Of a stretch of DNA of 5,836 nt, positions 1 to 5,836 are shown in pieces (position 1 is the stretch's first letter; every line of letters begins with the position of its first letter). Under the pieces are notes generated by a model. It was given only the letters and a program-made list of their open reading frames with translations, was not told where the DNA came from and did not search any database. The DNA lies in assembly GCA_003219115.1 (NCBI GenBank), contig QHPN01000226.1, positions 1 to 5,836 of the forward strand, in the 5' to 3' direction. This stretch comes from Verrucomicrobiota bacterium. Lineage in GTDB: Bacteria > Verrucomicrobiota > Verrucomicrobiia > Chthoniobacterales > UBA10450. The position numbers and the translations under genes were made by a program.

Positions 1-1178
1 TAAATGACGCCAATCGCGCGCTGGAGACGTTCGTTCATGAGTAACGCCGTGCTCTCGTCTTGCTCCGCCAGGCTTAGCCAAAACGCCGGAATTCCAGTTG
101 CGTGAAACAGCTCTTCGTAACTGCCGCGCAATCCGGGGCGCACGCGTTTTCGCTCCGCCGGACCACCCCAGTCGGATGCCGCTGTCACAGTCCCCGAATA
201 AGTGCTGAACCCAATCCCGTACGCGCGGCGGCCGAATCGCTCCCGAACGAGCTGGCCGACATTGAGCTCGCCGCGCGCACTCATCTCCGTCGCGCGGGCG
301 TCGCCGAGGTGGGAATTGTGTGCCCAAATCACGATTTTCGCATTGCCGCTATCCAGATGCGCAAACAGTTCATTCAACGTTTCGAACATATGTGAATCGC
401 GCAGGTTCCACGATTCATCGCGGCCATGAAACATGGCGCGGTAATAACGCTCTGCGTTCATCACGAGCCGCGCATTTTGTTCGGCTGAAAAAAATTCTTC
501 TTTCGCCACGCGACCATCCCGGCTGATCAACTCCCGGTATTTGCGTCGCATTTCCAGTAACTGCTCAACCACTTCGTCTTCGCATGGCTCTTTGCCGCGG
601 ATGACGGTCGCGTGTCCATACAATTGCGGCTCGACACTGAAATGCTCGAAACAGCCGTAACGATCGCGGGCGCGGCGTGCCGCCACCGGGTCATTTTTCT
701 CCAGGTAATCTAGGACTGATTCAATTGATCGGTGCATGCTATACAGGTCGAGACCGTAGATACCGGCGGCGTTTTGGTTGTGCCTGTTCCATTCCCTCAG
801 CCAAGCCACGAAGTCAGCCATCACAGTGTTACGCCACATCCAGGCAGGGAAACGTCGGAAGTCGCGCAATGCTTCCTCGGCGGTGTCAGCGTACTCACGC
901 CCGGTGACAACGCGATGGACGCGAAAGGTGTCCGGCCAATCCGCCTCCAGCGCGACCGCGCGAAAACCTTTGTCCACAATCAGGCGCCGGGTCAGGTGGG
1001 CGCGGGTCGCGTAAAATTCGTGGGTGCCGTGGGAAGCTTCGCCGATTAGCACACATTGCGCTGCCCCTGCCAATTCGACCAGCGGGTTGTATTCGCCGGG
1101 TCCCTCGATGGCGCGCGCAGCCGAGCGAATAACCGCCGCATCCTGATCGAGTGACATAGTTCTCATCGTTCCAATCAT
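1..1178 (-). CDS. Erythromycin esterase family protein (3' end cut by the window edge)
   Basis: The 392 visible codons read without a stop and give a protein of the erythromycin esterase family (EreA/EreB and the Bacillus cereus Bcr135/136 group). The family signatures are present. GEASHGTHEF has Glu47 and His50, the latter matching the essential His of EreB. ALEADWPD follows (Glu78), then the YGLDLYS segment near 141-147 and the WAHNSHLGD motif with His287 and His290. The protein stops at RAIGVI, so the usual C-terminal tail of a few dozen residues lies outside the window. No signal peptide is seen, so it is likely cytoplasmic. I chose the ATG at 1178 because it overlaps the upstream stop as ATGA and has GGAG just before it; in-frame ATGs at 1166 and 1157 are alternatives. 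Family membership is firm. Most members outside resistance plasmids have no proven macrolide activity, so the substrate is unknown. Confidence 0.93.
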   Translation of the reverse strand, partial: MIGTMRTMSLDQDAAVIRSAARAIEGPGEYNPLVELAGAAQCVLIGEASHGTHEFYATRAHLTRRLIVDKGFRAVALEADWPDTFRVHRVVTGREYADTAEEALRDFRRFPAWMWRNTVMADFVAWLREWNRHNQNAAGIYGLDLYSMHRSIESVLDYLEKNDPVAARRARDRYGCFEHFSVEPQLYGHATVIRGKEPCEDEVVEQLLEMRRKYRELISRDGRVAKEEFFSAEQNARLVMNAERYYRAMFHGRDESWNLRDSHMFETLNELFAHLDSGNAKIVIWAHNSHLGDARATEMSARGELNVGQLVRERFGRRAYGIGFSTYSGTVTAASDWGGPAERKRVRPGLRGSYEELFHATGIPAFWLSLAEQDESTALLMNERLQRAIGVI

Positions 1179-1519
1179 CCGCTCCGCAACGCGCGCTTTT
1201 GTTCAGTGCGGCCGAAAACATCGCGCAATTCGTCTTTGGCGCGCTCGAGCACTCGTTTGCGCTTTTGGGGAAGATTTTTACCGGCACGGTTAATATAAAA
1301 ATTCAACATCGACATGGCCGATTGATACGGCGTTCCTTTGCGCCGTTTGCTGTGTTGCGCGGAACGTTTCAAGGAGAGCGCGATCTTGTGCGGGTCACTT
1401 GATCGAAAAACCTTGGGTTCCAGATCTAGCGCATTGCTACGCTCTGTGACGTGTGCCGACCAGCGTTTGCTCTTGCTGCGAGCGCGGCTGTTTGATGATC
1501 GTTTTGCCTGGTTTGCCAT
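1175..1519 (-). CDS. DUF3175 family small basic protein
   Basis: This 114-residue protein matches my recollection of the DUF3175 family, which has no known function. The signature runs from KRWSAHVTERSNALDLEP (about 18-35), through a DPHKIALSLKRSAQHSKRRK segment, to the very conserved SAMSMLNFYINRAGKNLP (68-84) and a helical LERAKDELRDVFGR end. The first 19 residues are rich in Lys, Arg and Ser and look disordered. The protein is strongly basic, without membrane segments, so nucleic-acid binding is possible but only inferred. The reading frame is open up to an ATG at 1654, but the extra 45 residues look like translated non-coding DNA. The ATG at 1519 starts where family members usually do and has AAGGGA 11 bases upstream (1531-1536). 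Its stop overlaps the start of the downstream esterase-family gene by 4 bases, which implies co-transcription and translational coupling. Confidence 0.87.
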   Translation of the reverse strand: MANQAKRSSNSRARSKSKRWSAHVTERSNALDLEPKVFRSSDPHKIALSLKRSAQHSKRRKGTPYQSAMSMLNFYINRAGKNLPQKRKRVLERAKDELRDVFGRTEQKRALRSG

Positions 1520-1642
1520 TCTTTCAGTCGTCCCTTGCCGTGATCCTCTTCCCCCCTCACTAATTCTTCGCACGCGACCGCGACCGCGGGTTTGAATTTT
1601 GAAAAACTGGACACGAGACCAGATCGCGGAGTGATTTGGAAT
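1520..1642. promoter_or_regulatory. Region between divergent transcription units, promoters expected but not resolved
   Basis: This stretch separates the start of the minus-strand DUF3175 gene from the plus-strand reading frames, so promoters for both directions should lie here. Only weak elements are visible. TTGAAT (1592-1597) and TTGAAA (1599-1604) resemble -35 boxes on the plus strand, but no TATAAT-like hexamer sits at the proper distance from either. A short dyad, CTGG (1607-1610) and CCAG (1619-1622), and a CGCGAC hexamer repeated in tandem near 1574-1585 are present. The promoter role is inferred from gene orientation alone. Confidence 0.35.
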
Positions 1643-1738
1643 ATGTGCAGGCAAATCCGCGCGATTCGTCGTTCTACGGTTATTGCGCTCGCCTTACTCT
1701 TCGCGTTCCATTGCGGCAAGGAGGAAAGCGGGAGTTAA
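1643..1738 (+). CDS. Possible small lipoprotein-like peptide, 31 codons
   Basis: A short reading frame begins at the ATG at 1643 and ends at TAA (1736-1738). It has the layout of a tiny lipoprotein. A basic start (MCRQIRAIRRS) is followed by a hydrophobic stretch (VIALALLFAF, residues 13-22), then His-Cys at 23-24, then a short polar tail (GKEESGS). Cys24 sits where a lipobox cysteine would, but the preceding FAFH is not a good match to the L-A/S-G/A consensus. GGAG at 1628-1631 lies 11 bases before the ATG and could act as a ribosome binding site. The frame ends 19 bases before the start of the downstream membrane glycosyltransferase gene, so it could be the first cistron of that operon or a leader peptide. 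I recognise no family, and a frame this short can arise by chance. Confidence 0.3.
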   Translation: MCRQIRAIRRSTVIALALLFAFHCGKEESGS

Positions 1739-1757
1739 TCGTTGGCAGCCGTGTTGA

Positions 1758-3302
1758 ATGCAGATTTCCAAAACCAACTTTACTCGTTTCAGTGATTTTA
1801 TCTGCCCGGCGATATTAGTCCTGATCGCAATCGCCATCGCTTATCCCCGGTGGCGCGCAGGTATCGATTGGCGGGATGAAGGTCTTCTCGCTTACAGCGC
1901 GGAGCGAGTGGTGCATGGTGAAGTTCCCCATCGCGATTTCGTTAGCCTGCAGCCACCGCTTTCTTTTTACGCCGTGGCTGCGGCTTTTAAACTCGCCGGG
2001 ACATCACTGGCGACGCTTCGCGTTTTTGGTTTAACGATTTTTCTTCTTCTGCCCGTTCTCATCTATGCGCTGGGGCGGAATTTCCTCGGCCCGATTCTTT
2101 CGTTCGCCGCTGCTGCGCCCGCCTGCGTCCTCGGCCTTCCGTATGTTTACTTTGTTCCCCTGGCGGCATGGCAAGGAATTACAATCTCCATCGCCGCCGT
2201 CCTTCTCTTTATCGTTGCGATGCGATTACAGCGACCATGGCTCGCCACGCCCGCCGGGGCGCTTGCCAGCCTGGCGCTTCTCCTCCGCCACGATCAGGGG
2301 ATCTACACCATGGCAGCGCTTCTTGTCCTGCTCGTCACGCTGCACTTTGCGCCGGATGCATCCTTCTCGAAAACAGATCTCAGACGCTTCTTCTATTTCT
2401 GGTTAGGTGGGATCGCGATAATACTGACCCCGGCAATACTCGTCTGGTGGAAAATCGGCGCACTGCCTGAGATGTTCCGGCAGTTGGTTGTATTTCCGCT
2501 CGCCACCTATCGCAAGACCAGCGCGTTGCCGTTTCCGAGAATCACCGCAGGTAAAACGATTTCGGAAAGAGCCATCGTGCTTTTGTATTATCTGCCGCCG
2601 TTTATGCAGGCGCTTGCTGCGCTTTACCTCGGGCAATCGATTTTTCGCCGTCGATTTCGTGAGCGCGAGGCCATGTTCAGCTTCCTTCTCGTCTGGTCGA
2701 CGCTGTTTTATCTGCAAGTCATGGTGCGATCTGACCAGACTCATCTCCTGATGACCCTTGCACCGTTTTTCCTTCTCTCCGCTTTCTGCTGGTCAATCCT
2801 GCAGCGCACCACGAACAAATATCACGGGCTGGGCATGCTGTTTTCCACTGTGATCAGCATCGGCGCGGTATCGTTTCTGTGGATTCTGCGCTCCACGGTA
2901 CTGCCTGATGTCACACACGGCACGGACAGGCTATCGCTGTCGCGCGGGGGAATCTTCATCGCGCAGCCAAACTTGGTTATGCAGTTCGTCCGACAGATCC
3001 AGGAGCTTGTTCCCCCCTCGAAGTCGATCCTCGCGCTTCCTTACCAGCCGATGTTTTATTTTTTGTGCGACCGTCACAACCCAACGCGTTGGAATTATCT
3101 CTGGCCCGGGGATCAAACCACAAACGATCATGAGCGGTTTATCGAAGAAGCGGAGCGTGACCCGCCCGCGATTGTCTTGCTTTCCGATCAGGGCCAGCTC
3201 GCCGAGTCCGCGCCGATGATCATGGAATACGTGCGCACGCATTATCTTCTCACCGATCAAGTTGGTGACATTGCCATCTACGAGCGACTTGAAACGCGTT
3301 AG
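1758..3302 (+). CDS. GT-C-type (GT39/PMT-like) polytopic membrane glycosyltransferase
   Basis: This 514-residue protein has about 10-12 hydrophobic segments between residues 14 and 376, followed by a soluble C-terminal part of roughly 135 residues. The first loop carries WRDEG (38-42), an acidic pair at the place where GT-C enzymes of the PMT/ArnT type keep their catalytic acid, then VPHRDFVSLQPPLSFY (56-71), typical of GT39-like proteins. DQTHLL (326-331) lies next to a late membrane segment. The C-terminal part has YFLCDRHNPTRWNYLWPGD (434-452), which I recall from uncharacterised GT39-like proteins. GT-C enzymes move sugars from polyprenyl-phosphate carriers to acceptors on the outer face of the inner membrane; donor and acceptor here are unknown. 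An in-frame TGA lies directly before the ATG, fixing this as the first possible ATG. No Shine-Dalgarno sits at normal spacing. The next gene begins 4 bases after its stop. Confidence 0.85.
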   Translation: MQISKTNFTRFSDFICPAILVLIAIAIAYPRWRAGIDWRDEGLLAYSAERVVHGEVPHRDFVSLQPPLSFYAVAAAFKLAGTSLATLRVFGLTIFLLLPVLIYALGRNFLGPILSFAAAAPACVLGLPYVYFVPLAAWQGITISIAAVLLFIVAMRLQRPWLATPAGALASLALLLRHDQGIYTMAALLVLLVTLHFAPDASFSKTDLRRFFYFWLGGIAIILTPAILVWWKIGALPEMFRQLVVFPLATYRKTSALPFPRITAGKTISERAIVLLYYLPPFMQALAALYLGQSIFRRRFREREAMFSFLLVWSTLFYLQVMVRSDQTHLLMTLAPFFLLSAFCWSILQRTTNKYHGLGMLFSTVISIGAVSFLWILRSTVLPDVTHGTDRLSLSRGGIFIAQPNLVMQFVRQIQELVPPSKSILALPYQPMFYFLCDRHNPTRWNYLWPGDQTTNDHERFIEEAERDPPAIVLLSDQGQLAESAPMIMEYVRTHYLLTDQVGDIAIYERLETR

Positions 3303-3306
3303 AGAA

Positions 3307-5574
3307 ATGGCCGCGAGTCATCGCCCCACAATTGCTGCGCTCGCCCTACTGTGCGCGCTCGCCCTCGCCATATTCGCCGATCTCTTGTTCGGCGGCGGTC
3401 CGCGCGTCCTTGGACATTCGGGCAGCGACCTGTTTCTGCAGTATTTCGCCTGGCGCGATTTTGGTTTTCGCGAGCTAGCGAAAGGAAACCTCGCCCTCTG
3501 GAATCCGCACATCTTCAGCGGTGCTCCTTACCTTGGCGGAATGCAGGGTGCGCAGCTTTATCCGCCCAATTGGATTTTTCTCATCCTCCCCCTGCCTGTC
3601 GCAATCAACTGGTCGATCGCGCTTCATGTCTTTGCCATTGGCGCGTTCATGTTCCTCTGGATGAAGCAACGCGGTCTTGCTGCCTCCGCCAGCTTTCTCG
3701 CCGGGATCCTGGTTATGTTTTCCAGCACATTCTTCAACCATATTTTTGCCGGGCACCTCCCGCAATTATGCACGATGAGCTGGGCGCCGCTGATTTTCTG
3801 TTCGATCGATGCCCTGCTGCGGACGCAACGGGTGATTTGGTTGTTAGTCGGAATGTTCGGTGTCGCGATGCAAATACTTGCGGGATTCCCACAGTATCTG
3901 TTCTACACCGCGATTATCGCAGCTCTATACACAGCCCTCCGTTTACTCAGTGATTGGGATTGGCGGGTCGCCTTCGCATTCGTTGGCATCTATCTCGGCG
4001 GCGCTCTTCTCGCCTCGGTCCAACTATTGCCGGCGATCCAAACGACACGCGAAACCACGCGCGGCCTGCAGCTGCCTTTCAACTTTGCATCAATGGTGGC
4101 ATTCCCACCGGAAAATTTCATGACCCTGCTGGCGCCGAACTTTTTTGGAGAGATGGCGAAATACTGGGGCCGCTGGTATCTCTGGGAGACGTCTCTGTTT
4201 ATCGGCGTCTCCGGTCTGGTTCTCGCCATCTATGCTGCGATCAGGTGCGATCTCCGAATCAAACTACCGGCGCTGGTCATTATCCTCGTTAGCCTTCTCT
4301 TAGCGCTCGGCGTTTATACCCCGTTGTTTCATTTTCTCTATGCCTGGGTGCCGGGGTTCGACCGTTTCCGCAGCATCTCCAAATTTATCTTTCCGGCGTC
4401 GCTTTTTATCATCCTTCTGGCCGCCAGCGGGTTTGATCAACTGTTGCGAGGCAAAAGAGTTGGGAAGACATTTGTTGTGACGGTTTTCACTGGCGCAGTG
4501 GCGTTAGCCTTGGTGGCGTGGTGGGCCGGAAGCACGACGTCCTGGCCCGCGCTGATGAACACAGCTCGCATCACCGGCGAATCCTATCTTTTTCCGCAAC
4601 TCTACTCGAACACCGAATTTATCAGCCAGTCGCAAGAGTGTGCCGCCACCTCGCTTGGCATTGCGGCAGCGGTTTGCGCGCTTCTCGGGGTCATCCTCTT
4701 TGCCGCTCGTTATAACGCGCGCGCGCTTTTCGGCGTCATCCCGCTTGCGGTTGCAGAAATGCTGATCTTTGCCAGCAATTCCCGCCCGGCCTCCGACAGC
4801 TCAGCGATTGTAAATCCGGACGAGAAAAGCTTCCTCGCTGATCATCCCGGCGATTACCGCATTATGAACGTCAATAATCCGAACACTGCCATGATCATCG
4901 GCGCGCAAGACTTGTGGGGTTACGACGCGACTGTGATGCGGCGCTACGCCGAGTTCATGACATGGACACAGGGCGGTAATCCGAATAATGCCATGTCGTA
5001 TGTGAAGCTTGTTCAGTTCGATCCGCTTTTCGCGATGTTGCGTGAGCGCTACATCTTTGCGCAGCAGGGTGGCAAGTTTGAAATGGAGGAGGCGCCGGTG
5101 GTGATGCCGCATTTGCAACTGATTTCCAATTATCGCGTCCTGCAAAATCGAAACGCGATTTTCGACGCGATGCGCTCTGAAGCGTTCGATCCGACGCGCG
5201 AGGTGATCTTGGAGTCGGAGCCGGAGCCGAAACCGGTCCAGAGTAACAACAATGGCGTCGCCCGAATTGCCGCGACCACAACCGACTCGCTCACGATAGA
5301 AGCGGATGTCGAACAGCCTTCGATCCTGTTAATCACGGATGCATATGCCGCATCGTGGCGCACAGTCTCTTTGCCTGGCAGCACACAAGCACATTACGAT
5401 TTACTGCCGGCAGATTACGTTCTACGCGCTGTTCCGCTGGCGGCAGGTCATCACCTTTTGCGAGTCGAGTACCGGCCGGTCGCGTTCGCCATTGGAAAAT
5501 GGATCTCGCTTATTTGCGTGGTCGCCTTTCTCGCGGCCCTGGTCCGCTGTAGACGCGCAGACACCTCGTTGTGA
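3307..5574 (+). CDS. YfhO-like large membrane protein, probable GT-C glycosyltransferase
   Basis: This 755-residue protein resembles the bacterial YfhO family (usually about 800 residues or more), which has a GT-C-like membrane fold. A first membrane segment (about 8-28) is followed by SGSDLFLQYFAWRDF (38-52), with Asp41 in the position of a GT-C loop acid. Next come LWNPHIFSGAPYLGGMQGAQLYPPNW (64-89), AGHLPQLCTMSWAP (148-161) and FPQYLFYTA (194-202), all typical of this family. Further membrane segments run to about residue 490. A periplasmic domain follows (about 500-725) and ends in ADYVLRAVPLAAGHHLLRVEYRP (702-724), the usual YfhO ending, then a last membrane helix (about 730-746). I chose the ATG at 3307, 4 bases after the previous stop with AGAG just upstream. 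TTG at 3262 or GTG at 3265 would overlap that gene. Some family members glycosylate teichoic or lipoteichoic acids; the role here is inferred only as surface glycosylation. Confidence 0.85.
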   Translation: MAASHRPTIAALALLCALALAIFADLLFGGGPRVLGHSGSDLFLQYFAWRDFGFRELAKGNLALWNPHIFSGAPYLGGMQGAQLYPPNWIFLILPLPVAINWSIALHVFAIGAFMFLWMKQRGLAASASFLAGILVMFSSTFFNHIFAGHLPQLCTMSWAPLIFCSIDALLRTQRVIWLLVGMFGVAMQILAGFPQYLFYTAIIAALYTALRLLSDWDWRVAFAFVGIYLGGALLASVQLLPAIQTTRETTRGLQLPFNFASMVAFPPENFMTLLAPNFFGEMAKYWGRWYLWETSLFIGVSGLVLAIYAAIRCDLRIKLPALVIILVSLLLALGVYTPLFHFLYAWVPGFDRFRSISKFIFPASLFIILLAASGFDQLLRGKRVGKTFVVTVFTGAVALALVAWWAGSTTSWPALMNTARITGESYLFPQLYSNTEFISQSQECAATSLGIAAAVCALLGVILFAARYNARALFGVIPLAVAEMLIFASNSRPASDSSAIVNPDEKSFLADHPGDYRIMNVNNPNTAMIIGAQDLWGYDATVMRRYAEFMTWTQGGNPNNAMSYVKLVQFDPLFAMLRERYIFAQQGGKFEMEEAPVVMPHLQLISNYRVLQNRNAIFDAMRSEAFDPTREVILESEPEPKPVQSNNNGVARIAATTTDSLTIEADVEQPSILLITDAYAASWRTVSLPGSTQAHYDLLPADYVLRAVPLAAGHHLLRVEYRPVAFAIGKWISLICVVAFLAALVRCRRADTSL

Positions 5575-5628
5575 TCAATGACGCTGCGCTTCAATAGCCT
5601 CCAGCGTTTCGCGAGCTGACGGTTCGTT

Positions 5629-5683
5629 AGGCACAAGTCGCGCGCAGCCGGCCCGTGCCGGCTCGCTGCTCTTAGGCTTGCCT
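5629..5683. terminator. GC-rich hairpin between convergent genes, possible two-way terminator
   Basis: A perfect 7-base stem, AGCCGGC (5646-5652) with GCCGGCT (5657-5663), closes a 4-base CCGT loop. An outer imperfect pairing of AGGC-AC-AAG (5629-5637) with CTTGCCT (5677-5683) could extend it. It lies between the stop of the YfhO-like gene and the stop of the opposing NTF2-like gene, where a shared terminator is expected. No T-tract follows on either strand, so a classic intrinsic terminator is not shown. It could instead be a dispersed palindromic repeat. Confidence 0.35.
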
Positions 5684-5686
5684 CCC

Positions 5687-5836
5687 TTACGGCAGATATT
5701 CCTTGGGCAGCGGCGCAGTGACCGACTCGGCCTGCACCATGATGCCCGTAACTCGCCAGCCGCCGGCTTCTTTGATCGCTTGAATGCTGTTGATGCCGCG
5801 CGCGACTTGCTTGCCGTCGCTGTACAGCGCGTAGCT
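5687..5836 (-). CDS. NTF2/SnoaL-like family protein, C-terminal fragment (5' end outside the window)
   Basis: Only the last 49 codons and the TAA stop are inside the window. The fragment reads SYALYSDGKQVARGINSIQ, continues through IKEAGGWRVTGIMVQAES, and ends PLPKEYLP. A strand, then RGINSIQ, then a GGWRVTGIMVQ strand is the usual end of small NTF2/SnoaL-like (DUF4440-type) proteins, which form a cone-shaped alpha-beta fold. Many known members are about 130-180 residues, so most of this one, including any signal peptide, is missing here. Such proteins bind or act on small molecules, but no active-site residue can be judged from this part. The gene converges on the YfhO-like gene with a 112-base gap, so it belongs to a different transcription unit. 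Confidence 0.75.
   Translation of the reverse strand, partial: SYALYSDGKQVARGINSIQAIKEAGGWRVTGIMVQAESVTAPLPKEYLP

Noticed and set aside
732..1049. Plus-strand ORF of 105 codons opposite the esterase-family gene
   Set aside because: It is antisense to a clear family match with intact motifs, and its translation has no recognisable features.
1573..1590. CGCGAC hexamer repeats as a regulatory or CRISPR-like repeat
   Set aside because: There are only two to three short copies in a GC-rich spacer with no spacing pattern, which is within chance for this base composition.
1520..1654. N-terminal extension of the DUF3175 protein to the ATG at 1654
   Set aside because: The 45 added residues do not resemble the family, are Arg/Gly-rich like translated spacer, and would overlap the divergent small ORF. 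The ATG at 1519 has an AAGGGA upstream and matches the usual start of the family.
1636..1818. Plus-strand ORF of 60 codons across the GT39-like start
   Set aside because: It overlaps the start of the GT39-like gene in another frame, has no hydrophobic or motif pattern, and its first part competes with the better-patterned small ORF at 1643.
2403..2744. Minus-strand ORF of 113 codons inside the GT39-like gene
   Set aside because: The plus strand here encodes family-typical membrane segments; the minus translation is Lys/Arg-rich and featureless, as expected of an antisense shadow.
3262..3306. Upstream TTG or GTG start for the YfhO-like gene, overlapping the previous gene by up to 41 bases
   Set aside because: The ATG at 3307 lies 4 bases after the previous stop, has AGAG upstream, and puts the first membrane segment close to the N-terminus as expected. 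The extra 15 residues add no recognisable feature.

Overview
The window looks like a chromosomal piece from a moderately GC-rich, probably Gram-negative soil-type bacterium. DUF3175 beside an erythromycin-esterase-family gene, large GT-C/YfhO-type membrane proteins, and an NTF2-like protein ending in an RGINSIQ...PLPKEYLP-type tail are a combination I associate with Verrucomicrobia or Acidobacteria from soil. That taxonomic guess is low confidence, because no rRNA or other marker gene is present.

Layout. Bases 1-1519 hold a two-gene minus-strand unit. A small basic DUF3175 protein (1175-1519) is followed, through a 4-base ATGA overlap, by an erythromycin-esterase-family protein (1-1178) whose last few dozen residues lie beyond the left edge. 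Bases 1520-1757 form the region between this unit and the plus-strand genes. It holds a possible 31-codon lipoprotein-like small ORF (1643-1738) but no promoter I can name with confidence. Bases 1758-5574 hold two plus-strand genes only 4 bases apart. The first encodes a 514-residue GT-C-like (GT39/PMT-type) polytopic membrane protein. The second encodes a 755-residue YfhO-like membrane protein with a C-terminal beta-rich domain. Bases 5575-5686 are a short convergent intergenic region with a GC-rich hairpin. Bases 5687-5836 hold the C-terminal end of a minus-strand NTF2/SnoaL-like protein.

How they work together. The two plus-strand genes are most simply a tandem pair of membrane glycosyltransferase-type proteins, probably moving sugars from lipid carriers onto cell-surface or secreted acceptors. 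Neither donor nor acceptor can be read from the sequence. The DUF3175 and esterase-family genes are probably co-expressed and translationally coupled; the job of the pair is unknown. All the large genes read as intact, with no mobile element, CRISPR array, tRNA or rRNA. I see no convincing new multi-gene system here. The small ORF and the coupled DUF3175-esterase pair are the items most worth a second look.
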